This document shows, piece after piece, positions 37,866 to 48,300 of a DNA stretch of 64,000 bases (within the stretch, counting starts at the first letter, position 1; every line of letters starts with the position of its first letter). Location of the stretch: positions 18,478,501-18,542,500 of the forward strand of contig JAJNNQ010000004.1 of NCBI GenBank assembly GCA_027886175.1. The letters run 5' to 3'. Source of the DNA: Phylloscopus collybita (lineage: Eukaryota > Chordata > Aves > Passeriformes > Phylloscopidae). Under the pieces are notes generated by a model, which was given only the letters and a program-made list of their open reading frames with translations, ran no database searches and had not been told where the DNA came from. The translations under genes were made by a program, and so were the position numbers.

Positions 37866-37931
37866 TTCGGGAAAAAAGAAAAAAAAAGAAAAAAAAAAAG
37901 AAGAAAAAGAAGAGAAAAAAAAAAAAAAAAG
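37866..37931. repeat. A/G-rich low-complexity tract
   Basis: A runs separated by single G residues, ending with a longer uninterrupted A run. Homopurine on the + strand. No retroposon body recognised beside it. Confidence 0.92.
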
Positions 37932-38089
37932 ACAACAACCCCACACTTTACTGCACATTCAAATTTTGCTTTGGGTTTTGGATGCAGAAAGACCATCATA
38001 TGCTGCAGAGTCTGTGCTCTGCCCAGCACAGCCCAGCACAGCCCCTCTCTCTGTCTCTCATAATCTCTTATGTTGGAGAAACAGCTCCC

Positions 38090-38330
38090 CAATCATTTAG
38101 AGGCTCATAAACACGATCCAGCAGCATCCGTCTGCCCAACAGAGCAGGGAAAGAGCTCAGAAATGAGAGCCAAATAAAACAATAACTCACGGCAAACAAA
38201 CAGGCAACTACAACAATCAGATCATGCTGCAGGAGCTGTTCCAACTACCCAGACACTTCATTAGGCATGGAATAACAAAGGAAAATAGACCAGAGTCATC
38301 TCATTTAACTCTCTTAGGCAAATTACCTCT
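38090..38330. promoter_or_regulatory. candidate conserved non-coding element (weak)
   Basis: Repeat-free block with CpGs in ACACGATCC, ATCCGTC and TCACGGC contexts, AACAATAACTC, CATTAGGCAT and ATTTAACTC words, and even complexity. Evidence is compositional only. Confidence 0.22.
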
Positions 38331-39414
38331 CTTGTTTCCCCCTCCCCAACTCCCATTTATTCTTACTTTCTGCTTGAGGTAAGGAAATGCAACTGCTGTC
38401 TGGAGAGAGAATGAGCAGTGTTTGGAGCCACAGGGCTGGGTTGGAAGAGTTCTTGCATTCCAGTTTTTCTAGCATTGACATTCTTCCTAATCTTTGGCAT
38501 TTTAGTTATTTTCAAGAGCGGGCCTTTTATTCTTAATGTATAATCTGCTTTACACTTGTCCATAGCTTTAAGTCCACAGTAGAACTCTGTGGAAGAGAAT
38601 TGTCCTTCACTAGGTATCAAGTGCTTTGTGCATCACCCAGTGCTGTTCTCAGACTTTATTTAATTGTAAGATCAGCAGTGACATCTTATTTAGGGAACTT
38701 TCCATATGTTGTTTCTTTTTTTCATCTGTGAATGCTGTGTTTTGTGGCAGCCTCCCCTTTGCAGGGTTGTTTGGTGTCTTGGAATTGAGTTGTTGCAGCT
38801 GGCCGCAGAGCAGCTCTGTCTTCTCCCTCCTCCTTGTCCTCCTCCTCCTTCTTTTCCCCTTCTCCTCCTGGGAACTCACACTTTTATACCTGCAAACTTC
38901 TCAGACAGAGGCCATTCAGCCTCTACAATTTCTAATGTTTTGATCTTTAAAAGACCCTCTTTACCTGCTGCCAAAATATTAGACACAACCAATCTGGTTT
39001 TTATAAACCATTTTTGGTTCTGACTTAGAGCATAGGGGCTTATTAAAGGCGGTCAAACCTGGCACTTACAAGTGCTTGGGTGCACCCCCCCAACGTACCC
39101 CCAAAATGCCAAAATGTTCAAAATACAAAAAGTCTAGGAAGATTAATGTGCTTCAAGTCTTCTAAGGGAAAATAAATGATGAAATGAAGATGTGAATTAA
39201 TACTGCCATGCTGATGCTTGTACCAGTACCAGCATACAATATGTGAAGAATCCTTCCACGTCATTACTGACTAGAGACATTGTAAACAACAGATATCCTA
39301 AACTTTGGAAAGGGTCACGGGTACCTCCCTGCTTCCAGTGTTTGCTTGAACAGGTGTTTGGTGTGAAAGAACTGCCTATCCCTCTTTCTTTCCACACACA
39401 GAGCCAGTTGTCAG
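38331..39414. other. unique non-coding DNA, no gene seen
   Basis: Holds a pyrimidine-rich CCTCCTCC-type patch at 38825-38872 that produces Leu/Ser/Pro frames one way and Glu/Lys/Arg frames the other. A short C run lies near 39085. No recognised gene. Confidence 0.55.
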
Positions 39415-39926
39415 TGACAGTGCCCTGATGCTGTTGTATCCCACAACGACACAGACTCTGACTTCAGGAGGCTGAAAATGACTCCTTTATTTCTTGGGAT
39501 GTCTCTCCCTTTTTATCCTATTCTACACAGTGCAATTCAATTGGTGAAACAAAGACAAACCTCTGCAATCACATTGATCAGACCAGAGGGACATCAAGAA
39601 GTCCCTCCTAGGGAAAGGAATGTAAACAAAGTTACAGTTACAAAAACATGTCTCTTGTTTTCAGAAAATTCCCTGGGAAAAGAATTTCAGAAACCCAAAA
39701 CATCTCAGGCACAAACCAGGGCTACAGTGCCCTACCTGCCCCCTCCACCATATTATTGCTGGGCTTTGTTGAGAGAGACCCAAGTGAAAATGCAGCCTCT
39801 GATGAAAACATTTTGCAGAAATCCCCAGTCAGAAAAGCTACTTTACACAAAACAGGAAATGCTCAGGAGGAAATTCCCCTGGAAAATACATTCAAATGCT
39901 TAGATAATTTTTAAGTTTAATTGTCA
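39415..39926 (-). mobile_element. LTR-type repeat, copy 2 of 2
   Basis: Second copy of the element at 24668-25208, in the same orientation. Its ends read TGACAG on the left and TTGTCA on the right, a 5-bp inverted repeat (TGACA/TGTCA) of the TG...CA kind found at LTR ends. On the minus strand AATAAA lies at 39486-39491. The + strand has a 141-codon open frame (39478-39903) that starts at the position homologous to the 82-codon frame of copy 1. The two predicted peptides share an EGHQE..PP.ERNV core. Since the frame is antisense to the LTR, this may simply be inherited nucleotide similarity. No target-site duplication is clear. Confidence 0.68.
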
Positions 39927-40450
39927 GAGACCGAATTAATCTCTCTCTGCATTGTTCCCAGCCTGACTTCTGTGTCCCACCCTGAGCAGAGCTGCCCATG
40001 TTGGTTTCTTGGTCTCCAGCTGCTCTGCTGACCAGGTCCTCCTTATCTCTCTCCACAGACCACCAATGCTTCACAGCATAAAGAATGTTTTCTTCCTCCT
40101 CTGTCCAGCCAGGTTTCTGACTATCATCATTCATGTCAAGGAAGGCAATCTTTCTTCTAGTTTTCGAAGTGAAAGCCACTCTTCCGCTTCGGAGATGAGC
40201 AACCCCTCACCTCTTTTATCTTCCCTGGTGAAAATCTGCTGGCTTTTCACTCTCAGTCTCTCATCAGCTGCTGCTATGGCTGGTGGCCTTCTGGCTCCCT
40301 GGTGTGTGACAGGGATGAGCTGTCCAGGAGCTGTCCCAGGCAGGGGCCGGGGTTCAGAACTTTGGGGTGCTGCTGTTAAACTCGGTGTTTTCCTGCTGGC
40401 TCCCCTGCAGCAGCTAGATGTCTCTCTTCCCTGCCTTATCAAGGGATAAT
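39927..40450. other. GC-richer patch open on both strands, unrecognised
   Basis: Directly right of LTR copy 2. The + strand is open for 146 codons (40009-40449). The minus strand has two overlapping frames (40131-40442 and 39892-40179), the second with a tryptophan- and acid-rich stretch (PGWTEEEENILYAVKHWW) that faintly recalls a SANT/Myb helix. If the LTR were a 3' LTR, this side would hold retroviral interior, but no polypurine tract is seen at the border. I cannot assign it. Chance openness of a GC-richer patch is the default reading. Confidence 0.2.
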
Positions 40451-40959
40451 GGGAGGGGTGCTGCTTCTTGCCTTTGGAAAGGACTTGTTGCCCTCCATCA
40501 TTTGGCCATTTTAGAGCAAATTTAGGATCTGGGTTTTGCTATAAATCTGTAACTCTGTGAGCTTGTGGCTTGATTTTGCACGTAGCTCTTTCAGATCATT
40601 GATTGTTTCCCTCTATTAATCTGCTGGGGCCTGAGGCTGAGCTGTGTTTTTGCTTTTCGTGTTCCTCTGTGCTTTCCAAGCAGGATTGTAGATCGAGACA
40701 CTTTCTGCCTGTGGCATTCTTATTTTCTCTTCATCCCAGCTGTTTTCCACTTCGTGTTACAGCTTGCATTTTGTGATACGTTTTAAGTCAGAGATGCTAT
40801 GATGCAAGAGCCAAAATCCTTGGTGGAAGAGATGGATTTTGTGTGTACTGTTCTGGAGAGCAATTCCTCTTGCATGAGCCACTGTATGTTCTGCAGGGCA
40901 ATAAATAATGTTGGGTTTAGAGAACTCAAAAAGAATGCTTGGAATCTGGGCAGACATTG

Positions 40960-41072
40960 GCCTTCCTTCCTCCCTCCCTCCCTCCCTCCCTCCCTTCCTT
41001 CCTTCCTTCCTTCCTTCCTTCCTTCCTTCCTTCCTTCCTTCCTTCCTTCCTTCCTTCCTTCCTTCCTTCCTT
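40960..41072. repeat. (CCCT)n-(CCTT)n polypyrimidine microsatellite
   Basis: About 113 bp of pure pyrimidine on the + strand: CCTT units, a block of CCCT units, then some twenty CCTT units. Frames through it read as Leu-Pro-Ser-Phe repeats and are artefacts. Confidence 0.97.
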
Positions 41073-41163
41073 TCCTTATGGTTGAAATTTGTGGGGTTTT
41101 ATTTAAAAGATCTTTCTTTTTGTTGATGCATTTTCTTGAATTTCTTGTGTTACTTTTCTTTTT

Positions 41164-41252
41164 GGTGGTTTTTTTTTTGTTTTGTTTTGTTTTGTTTTGT
41201 TTGTTTGTTTTTGGTGTTTTTTTGGTGTTTTTTGGTATTTTTGGTTTGGTTG
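41164..41252. repeat. G/T-rich low-complexity tract
   Basis: T runs with regularly spaced G: several GTTTT units, then GTTT units, then GGTGTTTTTT-type words. One of the seven long tracts with the G/T strand on +. Confidence 0.9.
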
Positions 41253-42279
41253 TCCTCAGATTGTTTCTGGAGGTGTGGAATCACTGAGAGAAACCAAAGG
41301 AGAGGTTCTTTCTTGTTTTCATTCATTATGTAGTGAAAATAATATGGTTCCTCTCATCTCTTCCTCTAAGCTTTTAACTCTAAGGCTAAAAGAGCTGCAG
41401 CTTTTCCAGCCCAGACACACATATGTACACACATATATGCATATAACATATTTAATATACGGGAAACATATAAATTATATTTATTATGTCATATTCTGTC
41501 TGATGCATTGACGTACTTATATTGCTGCATTTTATAATTTCATGTTACCTAAAATATGGAATATAAACCATATATTTATATGAAGTATGTGCCAATATAA
41601 TTTAGTTACATTATTGAAATGAACATATATATGTGCCCATCTACTAATGTACATTTATATATTTATATTTATAAGAATTTTGTTATGGAGTGAAATATCA
41701 GTGTAAGTCTATGGTACTATATTGCACATTTGCAAATGAAATTCCATCCATGCAATTACTCATTAATCTTTTCTGAAAACTTCTGAGTATGTTGTATTTC
41801 AGCAAAGGAAAGGAGAATAGACACATCATTCCTAAATGTTGGAATTATTAGTTTGGCCCAGGAGCTTAGATTTGTTTTATCTTGTGTGGAGATATTTTGC
41901 TGTGTGGGCAGATGGGTATAATGTACTGTGTAAAAAGCCAGCTGCAGTTGTTCCTCTTTTATGGTCATTTTTGGGGGAAGTTTTTAGCCCTTCGTTTTAG
42001 TTGGTTAGCAAATAATGAGGAATTTGCCTAAATAAGAGTATTCTAAACACGCTCCTCATGCACAGAAGGAAGTTTGTGTGTGTAAGGAGGTGCCAGAATT
42101 ATTTAGGTTTGGTTTGTGGAGAACACTGACCCCTTCAGCTGGTGTTCCTGGGAATACATTTCTGCATCTGGAATTTGGGCTGGATGTTGTTTGCATGCTG
42201 GGCAGCCAACCTTTGCACCTCTGAAAATATCACCCCAGTCTCTTCTGCCTGCTCTGCTGCAACCTACAATAATAACCCA
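41253..42279. other. unique AT-rich non-coding DNA
   Basis: Includes a strongly AT-rich stretch at 41410-41690 with CATATATG, ACACATAT and TATTTATAT words but no perfect long array. No gene recognised. Confidence 0.55.
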
Positions 42280-42690
42280 TTAATCAAGTGTCACCCTGCC
42301 TAATATAGAGGAGCTCTTTTTTTATTGCCTTCATTTATAATAATTTAGTTTATACTTTACAATGTTATTGATTTTATGGAATGGCTCATTACATCTACAC
42401 AAAGCTAAATCATTCAATTAGATGCTTTAAATTAAGTCATATAAATTTCTTACTAGATTTACTGTTGGATTGAATTGGAAACCAAGCCTTAAGAAATTAT
42501 TTTTTGAAATTGTTATTGGGAAGACATTCTTTCTTATGTTATAGGCTAGCAAAAGAATATAAATTACTCAGCAAGATTTTTTTTAAATTATTAAAACCTA
42601 AATCCCCTTTTGTAAATTACTGGGCGGCATAAGCAGTGAAAAGTTTGCCTGACTTGCTCTGCATGAACTTGACAGGTGAAAAGCTCCATC
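42280..42690. promoter_or_regulatory. candidate conserved non-coding element (AT-rich, homeodomain words)
   Basis: Dense in TAAT/ATTA-type words (CCATTAATCAAG, AATAATTTAG, TCAATTAGATG, TAAATTAAG), with a CGGCATAA and a GACAGGTG word at the right end. No repeat recognised. An AT-rich stretch yields such words by chance, so support is limited. Confidence 0.25.
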
Positions 42691-44201
42691 AGAAAGGACT
42701 TTTTTGGAGGTTCAGCTAAGTGAAAAAGCCCAATATTCTGGAGAAAGGTCCATCACTCAACTCTTTTTACCATGGCCTATGCATAGAGACAGAAAAGAGC
42801 AAAGAAGGGGCAGTGTAACACCTTGGCCTCCTCCTGCCTTCTGTGCTGTCACACCAAGAAAGGGTGAAAGCTTCTCAACAGTTTCAGCTAGAAGAAATCA
42901 GCCAACTAAATAAAAAACTTCTGCAAATATTGAAGCCATTCATCAATGAGCCCAGTGCTTTTAAACATGAGGGTATTCCAGCTTTTCTCCTTCCTGTCTG
43001 GTGATGCTGCTGAGGAAGTTTTTATAATACATGCAATTAAGGAAATTAAACATTTTTTTTTCACTCTTTTAAAGCTGAAATGAGGGGGAATAGAGGCACA
43101 GCAGAGGGAAGCCTGCTCTGAAATGCCTGGGTGGGTTTGGAGTGCTCATCATATCCCTGTGCTGACACAGTGCTTTTCAGCAAAGTAATTGTCTGTTTGG
43201 AAGCAGAGACAAGAGCACATTGTAGTCACAAAATAAACCTCAATAACTAAAGCAATAATTATTTCTAATTCAGAATTTGTTTTCATTTTATTCAAACTTG
43301 TCGATTTTTTTCTAAAGGGAATTCATTTTAAAAATGGGTTAAAAAAACCTTAAATCATGGTTTGACTTGCTGCTCTTCCCTCAGCTTCTCTTTGTCAGAG
43401 ATGACAGGCAGCTTGAATTTTTTGAATAATTAAAAGCCTTAAATCCTTGGTTAGTGTCTGCTGGACAGTCAGGATTTGCAGCTTAAAAAACCTCATAATT
43501 AGGTGTACTGAACTCTTCAAAGTATTCCAGAGATTTTCTGTCTTCAGCAATAAAAGCAGTTAGAAAGGAATCAATCTAGTCTTCACAAGAAAATATATTT
43601 TGTGCAAATGTGGAGTTTCTAGGAGATGTTTTTATTTCTTAAAGTATACTAATTGAATCTTTTGTCACTTAACCTTGCTTTTTATTTGTTTCTAGTGTTA
43701 GATATAATATTCTTACTGAAGAATTGCATCATTTCATTGTCTTACATTATAAATTATCAGGTTTTATGTTTGCTGCTCTGTGTTTATTCAGCCTTGCCTA
43801 GATGCCCTGGAAAAAAAAAAAAATTTCTTTCTTTTTTGATCTTTTTTTTTTTTTTTTTTTGTGTGCGTGTGTGTGTCTTGTGTAATCCTTAGCAAGCCTT
43901 TCCACTGTGTCACCTTAGAAGCAACTGTTGAATCCCTAATCACGTTTTTGAATTAAAGACAAGACACTGTGGGTTGTGGTTTTTTTTAATGATGTTAAAG
44001 ATTTCCCCCTTCAGTGCTTTTCTTCACAGTGTGATGTCCCATCACCAGTGCTTGACCCATTCCTGCTGCCTGTGGTGCAGTTCTCCTCAGCCTGTCAGCT
44101 GAGAGCACAGAGAAGACCTTAAACTTGAGACTAGTCTTGCAGACCTGTCCCCTTGTGTTGTCACATCAGCTTTGCTTCAATGGCAGTGCTGCCCTTGCCA
44201 G
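42691..44201. other. unique non-coding DNA, no gene seen
   Basis: No gene recognised. It contains the A-run/T-run/(GT) cluster at 43811-43876, listed separately. Confidence 0.55.
43811..43876. repeat. poly(A), poly(T) and (GT)n cluster
   Basis: A run of 13 A, then TTTC/TTTCTTTT, a run of about 19 T, then GTGTGCGTGTGTGTGT. Three simple repeats side by side in 66 bp. Confidence 0.93.
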
Positions 44202-44616
44202 TGATGCCTTGGAAGGCTGACCTGGAACAGAGACTGGACAGAGCTGGAGAATAAAGCAGAGATTTATTGAAAGGCCTTCAGGATGCACTTGGGCAGGACA
44301 AGAGCCTGGCCAGGGCTACACCCAAGGTGGACTAAGAACAAAATGGACAAAAAATGGTCACAAAATGTCTGCCCAGTCACAAGATCTCACACTTTGATCG
44401 GTTTGGGTCCTTTTGCACATTGGGGTTTAATTGTCCATTTACAGCTCCAGGCTGTGAGGTTCCATCCTTCTTGTTCCTCCCTCCAGCCACCCTTGTTTGT
44501 GCTTTTGGGCTGAAAGTTGTCCTTGGTGTGCAGCAGGAACAGGATTTGCTTTGTGTCCCTGCTCTGTGCAGAGCTGAGTGACACTAAAAACATCAGAGCT
44601 CAAACTTAAGGCATCA
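44202..44616 (-). mobile_element. endogenous retrovirus LTR with 9-bp inverted ends
   Basis: The segment starts TGATGCCTT and ends AAGGCATCA on the + strand, a perfect 9-bp terminal inverted repeat with TG...CA ends, over 415 bp. On the minus strand AATAAA lies at 44263-44268, near the LTR 3' end, as expected. To its right the minus strand reads TTTGGGGGAG four bases before the LTR start (44621-44630). This resembles the polypurine tract that precedes a 3' LTR, so a piece of retroviral interior may follow at 44617-44900. No target-site duplication is obvious. Only regulatory sequence is present and the copy is not capable of transposition by itself. Family not assigned. Confidence 0.72.
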
Positions 44617-44900
44617 TTTGCTCCCCCAAAATGATGGGGACATGTGGGCTCTCTAGGACAGATCACCTGGGCTGGGGGATCATCAGGAGCACCGTGGATT
44701 GTCTCTCCAGCTCCCCAGTTTTGGATGAAAATGGAACTGTACCACTCTACCTCCCTGCTGGTGCTGCCTGTGGCGTTGCCATGGACTCCTGGGGGCTCTG
44801 AGGACTCTGCACGGGGGGCTTGGCTCTGCTGTGCCAAAGTGGGGACCTCGTGGGTGACATAAAATGGGCTCACACTGAGGGGAAATGCTTTGTAAAGCAC
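44617..44900 (-). mobile_element. possible remnant of retroviral interior next to the 3' LTR
   Basis: GC-richer than its surroundings, preceded by the polypurine-like tract, and open on the minus strand in a 153-codon frame (44439-44900) that continues into the LTR. The predicted peptide shows no domain I can name, and the frame is at most a fragment. The right boundary is arbitrary. The alternative is GC-rich flanking DNA beside a solo LTR. Confidence 0.28.
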
Positions 44901-45175
44901 ATCTCAGTCAAAGATGTGAGTATCCCAGGCAGTGGAAAAAGGGAGCTGGGCAAAAGGACTGGTTAGAGAAGGGAGAAGATCAAAGTCACCTATTTAGTTT
45001 TGTTTATCAGTAGCTCACTTCTTGAGTCTTGTCTGGTTTACCTTGTCCCATCCTGCACTAGAGGGAAAGGGATAAAGCTCTTTGGATTATTTTGCAGCTT
45101 TCCATGGGAGGTTTTGACTGGTTCAACCCCAAACTCTCTGATATAAATTAGATTAGAAATAGGTCACATTTCAGT
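44901..45175. other. unique non-coding DNA between LTR and SINE
   Basis: No gene or repeat recognised in this interval. Confidence 0.5.
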
Positions 45176-45310
45176 GGCCACATTATCTCATCTGGTTAGA
45201 GCATGGGGCTAATGCCAGGGCTTGTGGGCTTTCATCCTGTATGAACCATTCAGTTAAGGGTGGGACTTGATCCTTGTGGGTCTCTTCCAGCTCAGAATAA
45301 TCTGTGATCA
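45176..45310 (+). mobile_element. tRNA-Ile/CR1 composite SINE (TguSINE1-type)
   Basis: The head (45176-45248) follows tRNA-Ile almost base for base: GGCC start, TATCTCATCTGG in the A-box place, TTAGAGC, GCTAAT in the anticodon arm, GGGCTTTCATCC in the B-box place, and a closing acceptor-like GTATGAACC. The tail (45268-45309) is a CR1-type 3' end, with TTGATCCTTGTGGGTCTCTTCC and a final TCTGTGATC. This tRNA-Ile head with a CR1 tail is the design of the passerine SINE mobilised by CR1 machinery. Both promoter boxes are degenerate and the tail lacks a long repeat, so it is an old inactive copy. A clear target-site duplication was not found. It is the best taxonomic marker in the window. Confidence 0.85.
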
Positions 45311-48300
45311 CAGTTAATAGCTACCCAGAATTAATGTTTGCACTGCTAATATTTGTTGTTTTATAGATTTAATTTGAATCTCCTAAGACCCATCTTGAGA
45401 GTCTTTACCAGCAAGAGAGTTAGCAGCTTTTCTCTATGTGTCCCACACCAAACTTGGAATTATTTGTTCAAAAAGCAGTGATTGTAAATCAAGAAACTTT
45501 TACTCAGGATAACCTAGGAACTAACGATGGAGTGTGTTGCCACCCAGGCAATGGCAGAGGGCACCTAACTGAGCTGCCCACTGGGATGGAAGCTTCCATC
45601 CCTTCATTCCCAGAGCACAGAGTGCTCTGAGAAATTTGCAGTGTGTGAAATCCTCCCTCTCCCCCTCCCTCCACATGCCCTTTCCTATTTTATGCAGTTG
45701 AAAAGGAGATTTCTGATGCTATGTAGTACATAACATTTGCTTGTTTCTCAAAAAAAACCCCAGCTATGGGTTGCTGGCTGAGAGCAGCAGGCTGAGAGAG
45801 AGGTAGAGAAGAATGAAAAACATTTATGTAGCAAATAAATCACATAGCAAATAAGTAGTTTTGGAACACTGCATTTCATTTGCCTGTTGGGCATTAATGT
45901 CAGTCCTAGAGGACAGAACAGAAAGAATAAAATTGAGTTAAATAAAACCAGAGCTTAGCCTTACAAACTCACCAGCAGCCATCAGTGCCAGGCTTTAATT
46001 CCTTTCCTGCTGGCAGCAGGAAGGTGGGTGAGACAACACTGTCAGTTGCACAAATTAAGTCACTGTGGCAGAAACACAACACAAATAAATAGGAAAGAAA
46101 AAAAAATGCAAAGGAAAACAGACTGTTGTTGCTGCATAAACCTTCTTCCAAGCTGCAGGCACAAAAAAAAGGAAATTTAATGACTTGGTGCATGACATCT
46201 TGTAGCCTGACAAGGCCTTTCAGAGTAGAAAAAGAGAGTGAGATGCCAGGAGAGGTCTCTCAGCACATTCTGATGGAGAAAAGGGGCTTGGAGGCAGCAG
46301 AATCTCCTTCTCAGTAGAGTGGGAAATAGAACAACTCAGCTGTGCTGCACCCTGAAAGCTGATGGAAACCCTAATCAGAACTGAGTTGAAAGAGAGGACA
46401 GATAGGTGATAAGAATACACAGGGGGTCTTAAATCACTGCCATTTAACTGTTATGATATTGCAGGCCAAATTTCCAGGCCTCGTTTTCATAAAGGAAAGA
46501 AAAACATAAAATCCATTTTTAACAAAAAGATCTAGAAGTTCCTAACAACACAGAGGCTGATTTTTCCCTTCTATCAGATTATAAACTTATGGTAAGAAAA
46601 TTACATTTTACATCATTTTTGTTTATAAATATTTTATTTATATACCTATCTGTAATACTGAGGCTTGTTTTTAAAGCAGTTTTACCACTTTTTTGCACAC
46701 GATCATGTGTGTTTGTTACATTCCCAACTCCACTGTTTGCAGAGAATTCAAAGGGCTGCAAAAACAACTGGGCATAGAAATGATGTAAAACAAAAGGGAT
46801 TGAGTAGCACATGTCCCATGTGCTTCTTGAAAAAACGTTACTGAGAAATTACTGTGGAACAACTGGAATTCTGGTAATAATTTGGAATTTTATCCTCCTA
46901 TGTTGTTCATTATCTCTAAACCATTTTAGTGGGGTTAAAATGATTTGCAAGGGATGCATAGAGTGACTTGGTTGCTTGCTAACTCAAAATGCACTTGAGC
47001 AGTCCAAGCTGATGTTCCTTCTGCAGCCAGCACTGGGCTGGGACATTGCCACATCCATGCCCAGATGTACAACTGGCAGAAGAGAGAACTTACTGACAGC
47101 CCAGCTCATCCCACAGGTGTGTTTGGTCCCATCCCCAGCAAATTCCAGGCAACATGGGAGTGACCATTTATTATCTTTACTCCCTGTTTGGTATCTTTAC
47201 TCCCTCTTTGTTATCTTTACTCCCTGTTTGTTATCTTTACTCCCTGTGGGTCCCTGTTGTTGTGCTGGATTGAGGGCAGGACAGGCAGGAGTGAGAGCTG
47301 AGGAGGTGAGCAGGGTTGTCAGAGGGGCTGGGTTGGTTGGAGAGGAGTGAGCCAGGCCAGTTGTGTCCCTGTGGCTTCTGCAGTCATGGTAATTTCACAT
47401 TTCTTTCCCACTTGATGCATAGAAGTTGATCCAGGAACTTGAGCAAGGGGGCTGTCAAAAGTTCTGATTTCCAGAGTAAGCTCAAACTGTGAGGCAAAGC
47501 AAGAGAGCAGATCCCCCCTTTTGTCTTGACTGAATTTGTACTGCAGCAGCACTTGCTGTGAGATGCTGGAGGTGATCCTGCTGCTTTGAATATGATTAAG
47601 GACATCATCTTGTTTCTGCTTCCCTGTCAGCTCTGAAAACCCCATCTACTCAGCACGCAGCCCCAAAGTCTGAGAGGTCAGGAGGTGTTCCTAGATGAAA
47701 AAGGTCATTATTTGATAATGCCACTTGGTAGCTGACATCCCAAGTTTGTATTTATAGCCCTGCTTTCTTTAGAAAGTGTTCTTGTCCTACAGGTTTAGCT
47801 GAAGACAGTAAAAGCTCCTGCTTTGAGTATTCCATATATTAACAGATTAAATTGTCCAGGTCATTAATTTTATTGTAAGACTGGCAAATCATTTTTCCAG
47901 CAGCTCAGAATATGATTTAATTCTTTTACATTTAACAATTGGTTCTGTAGAACGTTTTTCATCCTATCCCCAGGAAAAAAAGATTTCTGTATTACCCTAA
48001 TTGCACAAGAATGTAAGCTCCAAAATAAAAGAAAGGAGCTAAAGTATACTTTTTAGCTTGGGACCAATTGATCCTGGAATTCTCAAATAAATATGTGTGG
48101 GACTATGAAGGTTCATCTCTTGCTGAACCTTTGAGAGTACTTAGGTTTGCAATTCAGTGCTTCCATAGTTATTACATCTGCTTTTGAGTTCATCTAAGAG
48201 GAAACTCTGCTGCTGCAGAAGCTGATGAAGGAGTGACTTGCAGGGTGCACAGGGGAGCTTTGGGAAGTTGCAGAAGGAAAATGGGGAGGAGGGAACCTGC

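Noticed and set aside
40799..41287. 162-codon + strand open frame
   Set aside because: Most of it is the (CCCT)/(CCTT) array read as a Leu-Pro-Ser-Phe repeat, followed by a G/T-rich tract read as Phe/Val/Leu.
44439..44900. 153-codon minus-strand frame as an intact retroviral gene
   Set aside because: It runs from the putative interior into the LTR, has no recognisable domain and is at most a fragment.
45176..45248. tRNA-Ile gene
   Set aside because: The tRNA-like part has a broken acceptor stem, altered T-loop (TTTCATC) and shortened anticodon arm, and runs into a CR1 tail. It is a SINE head and not a functional tRNA.
47171..47250. CRISPR-like repeat array
   Set aside because: The 20-bp units are directly adjacent with no spacers. 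It is a minisatellite in a vertebrate genome.
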